A stretch of DNA of 64,000 bases from Haloferax mediterranei ATCC 33500 (GTDB lineage: Archaea; Halobacteriota; Halobacteria; Halobacteriales; Haloferacaceae), in contig NC_017943.1 of NCBI RefSeq assembly GCF_000306765.2, positions 186,001-250,000 on the forward strand, given 5' to 3'. Each line of letters starts with the position of its first letter. Position 1 is the stretch's first letter. The notes under the pieces were generated by a model that was not told the origin of the DNA, did not search any database, and was given only the letters and a program-made list of their open reading frames with translations. The position numbers and the translations under genes were made by a program. Below are positions 17,645-25,214 of the stretch, in pieces.

Positions 17645-18409
17645 TTTGCGGACGCTCGCGTGACTGCCCACCCACGAATTATGGAAGCGGTCGGCTCGCA
17701 TTTTGAGGGTGTGAAACCACTTTTCGATGAGGTTTCGGTTGACGTAGTCAAGCCGACCGCTCAATCCTAATCGAGAGAGGGCAGTCTGATAGCCGTAGCC
17801 ATCAACGAGAAACACAGTGTCTGAGAGATCGTGTTTCTCCGAAGGTCGATGGAGAAACGCACCAGCCGGATCGGTACCATGTCGTCCAAACAACTCGACA
17901 TCGAGAATCAGCTTCGTCTCGATGTCGATTGCGGCGTACAACCAAGACCACTCACCGTTGATTTTGACAGCGGTCTCGTCGACCGCAACCCGCTTCGGCG
18001 TTGCCTCAGGCGGGTTGTGACTGATGTTAGCCAGTCGATGCACCCATTACCAAACTGCTTGGTGAAAGTATTCAACGCCGATATATCGAAGAATCTGTTT
18101 TGTTTCCCTAAATGAACAACCAGTCGCGTGAAGCTGGACGGCGAACGCCCTGACGGGCGTCCCCAGAACGCTTTGCGTTCTGGTGGGCTGCACGAGAGCT
18201 CCGCTCTCGTGAACGTTCGAAAGACGCAAGCGTCTTTCGAGCCCACAGACTCGCACCGCGAGTTTGGGACGTCTCCAGAAATCTTTGATTTCTGGTGGGA
18301 AAACGAGACGCTCCGCGTCTCGTCGCATCGCCGTCCGCTCACGCTCCCACGTTTCTTCATAATCCGTCGCAAAGCACTCGCTGAGCAGGTCTGCGAGCAT
18401 CTTAACCAA
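17645..18409 (-). pseudogene. IS6-family DDE transposase, inactivated
   Basis: Reading leftward from ATG 18409 (MVKMLADLLSE), the DDE core is recognisable: VRAFAVQLHATGCS, RVAVDETAVKINGEWSWLY, LDVELFGRHGTDPAGAFLH and NLIEKWFHTLKMRADRFHNSWVGS. It carries three lesions. An in-frame TAA at 18047-18049 sits where a W-N-W-V-H reading is expected. The extra segment at 18145-18327 encodes about 60 residues foreign to the family (see the hairpin cluster). The C-terminal third is replaced by unrelated sequence. It cannot make an active enzyme. Confidence 0.85.
18145..18322. repeat. Cluster of seven consecutive hairpins inside the transposase relic
   Basis: Seven perfect inverted repeats lie head to tail: 18145-18160 (6-bp arms), 18163-18183 (9-bp arms, loop TTT), 18191-18211 (9-bp, loop TCC), 18217-18240 (11-bp, loop AA), 18249-18263 (6-bp, loop ACC), 18275-18295 (9-bp, loop TTT) and 18304-18322 (8-bp, loop TCC). 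The second and sixth share the outer arm CCAGAA. GGACGGCGA at 18136-18144 and its complement at 18328-18336 flank the set. The block is in frame within the minus-strand transposase reading frame and absent from the family consensus as I know it, so it looks like an insertion. Confidence 0.85.
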
Positions 18410-18511
18410 CTAACTCAACGACCTGCTCGTTCCTCAAACTGGCTTAACTAGACAGTACCAGTATATACTATATGAGGTGAGTTTGACAGTATAGAGATTG
18501 TATCCGGAAAT

Positions 18512-18718
18512 ATGAGTGAAGGACGAGCATTGATGACCGAGAGAGAACGCGAGATTTTGAGCGGTGAGGCCGACGTGAAGGACAACTACCGATACAAGGT
18601 CAAGTCCCAAGTCAGAAGCCGAATTACGAAGCAACTGACCAAGTGCTTCGCAACGAACCTGTACAGCGGGTCCTTCGAGAGGTCGGCTCCCCCTCCGTCG
18701 GTACAGGCAAGAAGCTAG
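18512..18718 (+). CDS. Small haloarchaeal protein, possibly truncated or frameshifted
   Basis: A 68-residue frame. Its first 40 residues (MSEGRALMTEREREILSG, then DNYRYKVKSQVRSRI) look like the start of a common family of small, charged haloarchaeal proteins of about 65-75 residues. After RSRITKQL the sequence becomes Ser/Pro-rich and loses that character, while another frame, the halocin-like gene, takes over. It may be a real short gene overlapping the next by 76 bases, or the 5' half of a gene broken by recombination. A TATA-like AGTATATACT at 18460-18469 lies upstream. Confidence 0.4.
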   Translation: MSEGRALMTEREREILSGEADVKDNYRYKVKSQVRSRITKQLTKCFATNLYSGSFERSAPPPSVQARS

Positions 18719-19383
18719 TCAGCACGTTCCGAGGGGACGACGCCCAGTTGACAGCGTACTTCTTCGAGACGGCGATCGGGACGCTCCGGTACACCGAGGT
18801 TAAATCCCACGAAGTCGCACACTTCGTCTTCGGCGAAGATGTCCGTGCAGGTGCACTCCCACGTGAGTACAGACTCGCATCGGAGGTCGAGTCGGCGTCG
18901 GTACTCTCCGATATGTGTGGTGGAACCGAGTTCTTCCGTGCCCCTACGAAAGCGGAGCGAGTCCAACTGCAGCGTCGCTTCGGGTTCGACCTCGACGAGT
19001 CGACTGCGTTCTTCAGTTCGGCGATCGATGGATTCGGCGTCGTTCCAGAGGACTCGAAAGATGCGACGGCGACGCTCGTCGAGTTCGATTCCTTCGCGTT
19101 CGATTCCGCGTCGACTTCCGACGTAACTCCGATGGAGGAGTGTGACACAGGAGCCTGCACCGTCTGTATGACTTCGACACTGAGCAGTGTCGGCACGTGC
19201 GGATGGGCGTGTTATGCCGTCGCCACGCCACCGCCGGTTAGTATCGCAGGTGCCGTTGCGTGTCTCACGTGTGTCGCCGCGACCGGTGTCTCACTGGGGT
19301 ACTTCTGCAGCGAGTGTCTAGAAACACCTGTAAATAAAAGCGCTCCCCACCGGTTCTTTCACCATGCAACTGTCTTTCCGTGA
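18643..19383 (+). CDS. Halocin C8-like cysteine-rich peptide precursor
   Basis: A 246-residue protein from GTG 18643, the only usable start in this frame. Residues 1-165 resemble a propeptide (GDDAQLTAYFFETAIGTLRY; later ATATLVEFDSF). Residues about 166-230 form a compact hydrophobic, Gly/Ala-rich domain with nine cysteines in close pairs (CDTGACTVC, GTCGWAC, VACLTC, FCSEC), the arrangement of the halocin C8 antimicrobial peptide family. No Tat or Sec signal is visible at the N-terminus, unlike the described halocin C8 precursor. The next gene, a membrane protein, overlaps its end. Both flanks are insertion-sequence relics. Confidence 0.65.
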   Translation: MLRNEPVQRVLREVGSPSVGTGKKLVSTFRGDDAQLTAYFFETAIGTLRYTEVKSHEVAHFVFGEDVRAGALPREYRLASEVESASVLSDMCGGTEFFRAPTKAERVQLQRRFGFDLDESTAFFSSAIDGFGVVPEDSKDATATLVEFDSFAFDSASTSDVTPMEECDTGACTVCMTSTLSSVGTCGWACYAVATPPPVSIAGAVACLTCVAATGVSLGYFCSECLETPVNKSAPHRFFHHATVFP

Positions 19384-19585
19384 CGAACAAACTGTGCACC
19401 CCTTGGCCATCGCTATCAGCGGTGCGAGTACGGGAATACTCTTCATGTTCGTGGGGTGGTTGATGGCACTGATGACGGAGAGTCCGACGATGATTCGGCT
19501 CATTTTCTTCGTGCCCGCTGTACTCATCCTGTTCGGGTCGCTCCTGTACGGACTCGAATGGGCGCGACGGAGAACTGTCGACTGA
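19364..19585 (+). CDS. Two-helix membrane protein, possible halocin immunity or export partner
   Basis: A 73-residue protein whose ATG lies 20 bases inside the halocin-like gene, so the two are translationally coupled. It has two hydrophobic helices (about 12-35 and 45-65), a short N-terminal polar segment and a basic C-terminus (WARRRTVD). Small two-helix membrane proteins next to bacteriocin precursors often give self-immunity or help export; that role here is an inference from position and size only. Confidence 0.6.
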   Translation: MQLSFRDEQTVHPLAIAISGASTGILFMFVGWLMALMTESPTMIRLIFFVPAVLILFGSLLYGLEWARRRTVD

Positions 19586-19710
19586 CGCGGACTCCCACAC
19601 CCCAAATCCACTGTACCTTTCGACAGGAGACAACGAAATCTCACTGGTGTTCGCCTCCTGTCTCGAACTTTTAAATACGCCGTCCCCCCTATCATACAGC
19701 TAGAATGACC

Positions 19711-20335
19711 TGCTCTGTTGAATAGATGCTGAGTCACGGTTACAGCGGCTCACACAACGGTTCGATGTTAATGAGGGCGAACATCAGGACAATTTCACGG
19801 AACTGTCGATACTAGCCGAGCGCTCGCACGGCGTCGCCGAGCGAGCGCTTGGTTGTCGAGTACGGTGTTTCTGCCATCCAGCGCTGAGAGTAGCCTTTTG
19901 CCCGGATGAGCACGTTGTTCGCAGCTGCTTTCGGTGACGACCCGCGGTAGTGAACAAGATACTCAACGTCAAGCGCGGCGATTTCGTACTCAGTGTGCCA
20001 GTCTTGGAATCCGTTGTCAGCGGCCACCGACTGCAGGTCGTCCCGATCTAGGCCGAGTGCGTCACGAATCTCGGTCAGGTACTTCAGCCGATTCGGCGTT
20101 TCACGGTAGCTGTGGCCCTCTTCGAGCCGAAAGCAGTGCAGAACGACGTGGACCCAGCGGGCGAACCCGCCGGTGGCGGGCTAGCCCGCGTGGTTCCCTA
20201 ACGCTTGTTTGGCTAGGTCACGACACTGCTCAATGAAGTCAAGGAGATCGACTTCCATGGACAGAAATTGATTTCTTTGGCCTCACCCTTCTAACGCGGT
20301 GATATCGACTGATTAGACCGCTATTCAACAGAGCA
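19711..20335 (-). mobile_element. IS5-family insertion sequence, internally deleted
   Basis: Terminal inverted repeats TGCTCTGTTGAATAG (19711-19725) and its complement (20321-20335) are perfect over 15 bases. At 625 bases the element is roughly half the size expected for the family, since the transposase lacks its central part. With intact ends it could still be moved in trans. It sits between the halocin pair and the IS6 end at 20350. Confidence 0.8.
19740..20258 (-). pseudogene. IS5-family transposase remnant
   Basis: Reading leftward from ATG 20258: MEVDLLDFIEQCRDLAKQAL, then a stop where the family reads on, then GGFARWVHVVLHCFRLEEG, LKYLTEIRDALGLDRDDL. This jumps directly to QSVAADNGFQDWHTEYE and AKGYSQRWMAETPYSTTKRSLGDAVRALG, a further stop, and REIVLMFALINIEPLCEPL to TAA 19740. 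The jump at RDDL removes the central DDE portion, probably by recombination between two similar DDL-encoding stretches. At least two nonsense codons add to the inactivation. Confidence 0.8.
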
Positions 20336-20349
20336 GAATAACCCGATTT

Positions 20350-20365
20350 CTAACTAGACAGTGCC
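20350..20365. repeat. Orphan IS6-family terminal inverted repeat
   Basis: CTAACTAGACAGTGCC matches the IS6 end at 20865-20880 in inverse orientation. It would be the right end of an element lying to its left, but there only 14 bases separate it from the IS5 relic, so the rest of that IS6 copy is lost. Together with the 20865 end it brackets the lipoprotein gene at 20416. Confidence 0.7.
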
Positions 20366-20415
20366 TTATCTTCCCAGTAGTCAGATTAATAATAATTACT
20401 CCAAAATTCTAGGAC

Positions 20416-20832
20416 ATGGATTCAAGCAAAGGCGTCTTCAGGCGTCAGTTTAGTAGCGCCATTGCGAGTGCAACATTGTTATTTCCTCTCACAGGTTGCA
20501 TAAATGACGGAACACAAACATCCAAAAAAGAGGGACATGAGGTTCATGCAACAAACCTTCTCGAACATCATGTACAGTTCTTTATTACGATGTCTGATAA
20601 AGATGAAAATGTGGTTTTTAAAAGGGAATATACACTTCCTCCGAACTCATACAACGAATCCGAGCAGGTATCAGAAACACCTGACCAGATGGCAGTCGAG
20701 TATAGTGGTGAGAGGCAAACATATGACTATTCACCGACTGTGAGCTGTGGCGAAGCATCAACGGTAAGCATCATCTTCGCAGTTACTGAAGATGAGGGAA
20801 TGAGAATTATGTATGGATGTCGGTCTACATAA
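20416..20832 (+). CDS. AT-rich lipoprotein between two IS6 ends
   Basis: A 138-residue protein with an N-terminal signal (FRRQFSSAIASATLLFPLTGC) ending in a lipobox Cys at about residue 28. The mature part is a small beta-rich domain with two cysteines (VSCGEAS, YGCRST) near the end, perhaps a disulfide. Similar small haloarchaeal lipoproteins are common and uncharacterised. Base and codon use are clearly more AT-rich than the neighbours, and the gene lies exactly between IS6 inverted repeats, both pointing to recent acquisition. Confidence 0.6.
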   Translation: MDSSKGVFRRQFSSAIASATLLFPLTGCINDGTQTSKKEGHEVHATNLLEHHVQFFITMSDKDENVVFKREYTLPPNSYNESEQVSETPDQMAVEYSGERQTYDYSPTVSCGEASTVSIIFAVTEDEGMRIMYGCRST

Positions 20833-20864
20833 TATTATAATCCGGATGATGGTATGACAATTCC

Positions 20865-21232
20865 GGCACTGTCTAGTTAGTGACCTCCTCAACTGGCGTT
20901 CGTCCGTCGAGCGATTGGTGCGGTCGTTGGAAATTATAGTATTGCGCAAATTGTATGAACTACTCACAGACGCTCGCATGACTGCCCACCCACGAATTAT
21001 TGAAACGGTCACTCACATTTTGAGGGTGTGAAGCCACTTTTCGACGCGGTTTCGCTCGACGTAATCGACCCGACCGCTCACTCCTACTCGAGAGAGGGCA
21101 GTCTGATAGCCGTAGTCATCGACGGGAAATACAGCATCTGAGAGCTCGTGTTTCTCCGAGAGTCGATGGAGAAACGCAGCAGCCGGATCGGTGCCACGTC
21201 ATCCAAACAATTCGACATCAAGAATCAACTGT
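20865..21232 (-). mobile_element. IS6-family insertion sequence remnant, transposase 3' half
   Basis: Begins with the intact terminal repeat GGCACTGTCTAGTTAG. On the minus strand it encodes the last third of a transposase (QYYNFQRPHQSLDGRTP before the stop near the repeat; upstream the KWLHTLKM and LILDVELF region). Internal stops are present, for example TAG after ASVCE and frame breaks around 21030, so it is a pseudogene. Homology to the first remnant runs leftward to right and ends abruptly at about 21232, where unrelated sequence begins. Confidence 0.8.
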
Positions 21233-21340
21233 AACACATACATCGGAATGTACTCAGATTCGAGTCCGGCGTGAACTCGAGTCGCCGTCGAAGTGTCGAG
21301 GACGTGGTCGCGGACGATACCGATCGAATCAGTACCCATC
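21233..21340 (-). pseudogene. 5' fragment of an unknown gene cut by the IS6 relic
   Basis: From ATG 21340 a minus-strand frame reads MGTDSIGIVRDHVLDTST and on to SEYIPMYVLQ, about 36 residues, then runs without interruption into the IS6 transposase sequence at 21232. This looks like the beginning of a gene whose body was removed by the insertion or a later deletion. I do not recognise the family. Confidence 0.3.
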
Positions 21341-21461
21341 TATCAGGAAATCTCGGGGATAGGCTCGGTTGTGGATTATCTTGAAGGTCACCGCAATGAC
21401 ACCGGGGTCGAAGACGAGGCTGGCAGTGGGTCCCGATAATCTGTCCGAGCGGGGTAAACGA

Positions 21462-21483
21462 CCACGGGTCAGGTGACCCGTGG
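21462..21483. repeat. Perfect hairpin, possible insertion-sequence end or terminator
   Basis: CCACGGGTCA-GG-TGACCCGTGG, a 10-bp perfect stem with a 2-base loop, lies between the IS relics and the CoA-transferase gene. Hairpins of this kind mark the ends of IS200/IS605 elements, but no TnpA or TnpB relic is adjacent. A short open frame ending at TAA 21437-21439 just upstream may be another gene relic. Confidence 0.4.
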
Positions 21484-21567
21484 AACTCTCGCTGTTCTCT
21501 TTAGACGAGCGGATCCAGTCCTTCCCGAATAATCAAGTAAAAATACCGCTCGCAGCGAGTATGGGAC

Positions 21568-23139
21568 ATGGTTCTCATCGAAGATGTTGACGACGCCGTT
21601 TCACGTGTCGATGAAGGCGACACGCTCGCAGTCGCCGGGTTCGTCGCGGTTGGGATTCCCGAATACTTGCTCAGCGGACTCGGAGACCGGTACGTGGAAA
21701 CCGGTACCCCCGGCAATCTAACGCTCTACCATCCCGCCGCAGAGGGCGACCGAGACGGTAACGGGGTGTCGCATCTCGCCCAAGATGGAATGTTGAAGCG
21801 CGTCATCGGAAGCCACTGGGGATTCGTCCCGGAACTGATGGAGCGAATCGTCGACGGCGACGTCGAGGCGTACAACTTCCCATTCGGCGTCATGGACCAC
21901 CTGTTGCGAGATACGGGCGCAGGCAAACCGGGGACCATCTCGACGGTCGGTCTCGAAACGTTCGTCGACCCGCGGAACGAGGGCGGAAAGGCGAACGACG
22001 AGACGACCGAAGACCTCGTCCACGCCGTCGAACTCGGCGGCGACGAATGTCTCTTCTACGAATCAATTCCCGTCGACGTGACCTTCATCCGGGCGACGAC
22101 CGCGGACGAAAACGGGAACCTCTCGATGGAGCGGGAAGCGCTCACCTCGAACGTGTTGGCGACCGCGCAGGCGGCGCACAACTCCGGCGGGACGGTCATC
22201 GCACAGGTCGAGCGCGTGACGCAATCGGGGACGCTTCACCCGAAAGACGTTGCCGTTCCGAGCGTCCTCGTCGACAGCGTCGTCGTCGCACCCGAGGACC
22301 AGCACAAACAAACCTACGCAGAGGCCTACAATCCCGCGTATGCTGGCGATGTTCGCCCGCCTCTGACCGAGGAGACGGGCGATACGGGCGACGACGCGCC
22401 GATATCGGCGCGAACGGTCATCGCTCGTCGCGCCGCGATGGAACTCGTCCCCGACTCGGTCATCAACATCGGCGTCGGTGTTCCCGAACTCGTTCCGGTC
22501 GTCGCCGAAGCGGGTAGCGTCGCGGACGAGATTACCCAGACCGTCGAGTCCGGGCCGGTCGGCGGGTCGCCGACGGGCGGAATCAGTTTCGGAACGGCGA
22601 CGAACCACGACGCACTCGTCTCGTCCACCCAACAGTTCGACTTCTACGACGGCGGCGGCCTCGACGTTGGCTTCCTCGGGATGGCGCAGGTCGACGGCGA
22701 CGGCAATATCAACGTCAGTCGATTCGGGTCGCAACTACCCGGCTGCGGCGGCTTTATCAACATCACGCAGAACGCCGAGAAAGTGGTCTTCTGTGGGACG
22801 CTCACGACCGGCGGGTTGGAGACGACAGTTGACGGTGGCGAACTCCGAATCGACCGCGAGGGAGACAAACAGAAGTTCTGCGAGTCGGTCGAACAGGTCA
22901 CCTTCAGCGGCGACTACGCCGCCCGCGTCGGACAACCGGTGGTGTACGTGACGGAGCGTGCGGTCTTCGGACTGGACGCTGACGGACTCGTTCTCACCGA
23001 AGTCGCACCCGGCGTCGACCTCGACGCTGACGTGCTCGACCAGTTAGCATTCGAGCCAGCGGTTGCCGAGACTCTCGAACTGATGGACGAACAGTTGTTC
23101 GTCGACGAACCGATGGACCTGACCGAGTACGTTCGGTAA
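21568..23139 (+). CDS. Acyl-CoA:acetate/3-ketoacid CoA-transferase, fused alpha-beta subunits
   Basis: A 523-residue family I CoA-transferase. The N-terminal half (to about 260) is the alpha-like domain (DTLAVAGFVAVGIPEYLL, SHWGFVPEL). The C-terminal half is the beta-like domain with the catalytic glutamate in TVESGPVGGSPTGG at about residue 327. Fused proteins of this length include propionate and acetate CoA-transferases (YdiF type). It would move CoA between short acyl groups, which could feed 3-hydroxyvalerate precursors to PHA synthesis or finish degradation of products from the neighbouring hydantoinase island. It converges with hyuB at 23433; the 293 bases between hold nothing evident. 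Confidence 0.88.
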   Translation: MVLIEDVDDAVSRVDEGDTLAVAGFVAVGIPEYLLSGLGDRYVETGTPGNLTLYHPAAEGDRDGNGVSHLAQDGMLKRVIGSHWGFVPELMERIVDGDVEAYNFPFGVMDHLLRDTGAGKPGTISTVGLETFVDPRNEGGKANDETTEDLVHAVELGGDECLFYESIPVDVTFIRATTADENGNLSMEREALTSNVLATAQAAHNSGGTVIAQVERVTQSGTLHPKDVAVPSVLVDSVVVAPEDQHKQTYAEAYNPAYAGDVRPPLTEETGDTGDDAPISARTVIARRAAMELVPDSVINIGVGVPELVPVVAEAGSVADEITQTVESGPVGGSPTGGISFGTATNHDALVSSTQQFDFYDGGGLDVGFLGMAQVDGDGNINVSRFGSQLPGCGGFINITQNAEKVVFCGTLTTGGLETTVDGGELRIDREGDKQKFCESVEQVTFSGDYAARVGQPVVYVTERAVFGLDADGLVLTEVAPGVDLDADVLDQLAFEPAVAETLELMDEQLFVDEPMDLTEYVR

Positions 23140-23432
23140 TTGTGAACTTCGACTGGTAATCGAGAGCGAGGCCGGAAGCGAGTATCCAGGAAAGCGAATC
23201 CGGGTATCCGAGAATCTGAAACGCGCTCGGGCCGGAAATCAGAAAGGAGTTTGGAGGTCGTTTGGGGCATACCTCGTTGGGGACCATAGGCCGGTCCCGT
23301 TGGAACCCTCGGTGGTTGCGTATCGGGGGCTTTGGCGGGATTTACTGAGGAACTTGGTGGGTGATCACTGGAGAGCCTTGGTCGATATCGCAGCGTCGGC
23401 AGGGCGTGGTTCGATAGTCGATTCGTGTCTCG

Positions 23433-25214
23433 CTAGTCGCCGGACGAACGACGCGCTTCGGTCGCTTCGAAGTCTATTTCGTCGTCTTCGGTCACGACGA
23501 CACCGTACTGTTCCTCGGCGGCCTCACGGGAGACGTAGCCGTCGATAACGTCCTGTCTGACGGCCTCCGGGTCACGCTCGAACGGGTCGCCGAAGCCGCC
23601 GCCGCCAGCGGTCCGATTCGAGATGACCTCGCCCGGAACGAACTCCCCGCGGAACATCCCGACGTGTTTGCCGTCGCCATCGTGCAGGTCATCGTTATCG
23701 ACGAGAACCTGCACGCGGTCGTCGAAGTCGTCTTCGTCCGAGTCGAGGACGACCACGTTCTTTGCGCCGGAGTCGCCGCCGTCCATCCCCCAGTTGTCGG
23801 TGCGCGTCTTCTGGATAATCGAGAGCGCGCCGACGGGTTCCAGAATGCGGAAGTCGCGGCGAATACCGAGGCCGCCGCGGTGCTTGCCCGGCCCGCCGGA
23901 GTCCTCGCGGAGCGAGAGTTGGTCGAACCTGATGGGGGCTTTGTTCTCGAAGACTTCGACCGGGATGTTGCGGACCATCGTCTCGCTGATATGCATGAGT
24001 GCGTTCGCGCCGTCGTGGGCCGCACCGGCACCCCAGCCGACACCCTCGTTGTTCGCTTCGACGAACGGCCTGCCCGTCTCCGGGTTCTGCCCGTAGAGCA
24101 TGATGTCGGCGAGGTCGCCGCCGGTACTGGCGGGGACGCGGTCCGGAACCGCCTTCGCGAGCGCCTTGTAGACCACGTCGATGCCGAGGATACCGGTCCA
24201 GACGGTGAACGTCGGAGCCGGATAACTGGCGTTGAAGATGTTGTTTTCGGGAATCTCGATTGACAGTGGTTCGTACTGCCCGCCGTTCGAGTCCTCTTCG
24301 GGCGTCGTGACGGTCTTGAAACAGAGTTTGCAGATGGTCTCCGACATCCCCGGCGGAATGTTGAGCGGTTCGTCGACTTGGTCCGAAGAGCCCTCGAAGT
24401 TGACCGAAAACTCGTCGCCGTCGATTGTGACTTCCGCTCGAAGTTTAATCAGGTCGCCAGCCTCGCGGTTGACGCCGTCGGCGTAGCCGGTTGCCGACCA
24501 CGTTCCGTCAGGGAGGTCCTCGACGGCAGTGCGGGCGGTGTTTTCACCGTGTTCGAGCACTTTGTCGATGGCCGCCTCGACGGTCTCACCGCCGTACTTT
24601 TCGTAGAGTTCCCGCAACCGTTCCTCGCCGGTTCTGACGGCCGCAATCTGGGCGTTGAGGTCGCCCATGACTTTCTCCGGCATCCGGGAGTTAAACCGGA
24701 TGATGTCCATGATTTCGGGGTCCGGTTCGCCCTCCTTGTACACTTTCGTGCCGGGGAAGAGCACGCCCTCTTGATGCACGTCGGTCGAGTCGAGGACGTA
24801 GCCGGAGTCTTTCGCCCCGAGGTCGAGCCAGTGCGCTCGGCACGTCGTGTAGCCGATGAGTTCGTCGTCGTGGAAGACCGGCGCGAAAAGAAGCACGTCG
24901 AGGGTGTGCGTTCCGCTCCAGTAGGGATAGTTCATGATGAGCACGTCCCCCGGATTCATGTTCTCCTCGCCGACGTGTTCGACCGCTTTCTCGATGCCGT
25001 AGTCGTTCGCGCCGAGGAACAACGCGAGTCCCGGCGAGTCGGCGATGAGGTTGAGGTCCTTGTCGAACACCGAGATTCCGAAGTCGAGAATCTCGTAGAT
25101 GATGGTGTTGTACGCGGTTCTGATTAGCGTTCGTTGCATCTCGGTCGCGGCCGACGTGAGGTAGTTCCGGATAACCTCGACGGTCGCCGCGTCGATATCG
25201 TGTTGTGCGCTCAT
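23433..25214 (-). CDS. hyuB: Hydantoinase B/oxoprolinase family protein (first copy)
   Basis: A 593-residue HyuB-type subunit, full length. Typical features are the N-terminal DAATVEVIRNYLTSAATEMQ, the GDVLIMNYPYWSGTH segment (about 83-97), the glycine-rich GGPGKHRGGLGIRRDF (about 440), and a C-terminal TAGGGGFGDPFERDPEAV. HyuB forms the hydrolytic partner of HyuA in ATP-dependent N-methylhydantoinase and 5-oxoprolinase. Its ATG overlaps the HyuA stop (25211-25214), so the two are coupled. The substrate cannot be told from sequence. Confidence 0.88.
   Translation of the reverse strand: MSAQHDIDAATVEVIRNYLTSAATEMQRTLIRTAYNTIIYEILDFGISVFDKDLNLIADSPGLALFLGANDYGIEKAVEHVGEENMNPGDVLIMNYPYWSGTHTLDVLLFAPVFHDDELIGYTTCRAHWLDLGAKDSGYVLDSTDVHQEGVLFPGTKVYKEGEPDPEIMDIIRFNSRMPEKVMGDLNAQIAAVRTGEERLRELYEKYGGETVEAAIDKVLEHGENTARTAVEDLPDGTWSATGYADGVNREAGDLIKLRAEVTIDGDEFSVNFEGSSDQVDEPLNIPPGMSETICKLCFKTVTTPEEDSNGGQYEPLSIEIPENNIFNASYPAPTFTVWTGILGIDVVYKALAKAVPDRVPASTGGDLADIMLYGQNPETGRPFVEANNEGVGWGAGAAHDGANALMHISETMVRNIPVEVFENKAPIRFDQLSLREDSGGPGKHRGGLGIRRDFRILEPVGALSIIQKTRTDNWGMDGGDSGAKNVVVLDSDEDDFDDRVQVLVDNDDLHDGDGKHVGMFRGEFVPGEVISNRTAGGGGFGDPFERDPEAVRQDVIDGYVSREAAEEQYGVVVTEDDEIDFEATEARRSSGD

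Larger units (their letters stand above)
17645..18459 (-). mobile_element. IS6-family (ISH-type) insertion sequence remnant
   Basis: The right end keeps the terminal inverted repeat TTAACTAGACAGTACC (18444-18459), a close variant of the TAACTAGACAGTGCC seen at 20351. The left part is homologous to the second remnant at 20865-21232 only up to about 17650 and then stops, so the left inverted repeat and the transposase C-terminus are gone. Left of the break, a minus-strand frame reads MLYTAPGRRLGASRW and may be the tail of an unrelated gene. The element is therefore dead. Confidence 0.8.

Noticed and set aside
18145..18322. CRISPR array as an explanation for the hairpin cluster
   Set aside because: The hairpins differ in sequence and are not separated by unique spacers of constant length; no cas gene is present.
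21562..23139. A CoA-hydrolase rather than CoA-transferase identity
   Set aside because: The fused alpha-beta layout and the glutamate in TVESGPVGG match family I transferases; hydrolysis alone is less likely, though not excluded by sequence.
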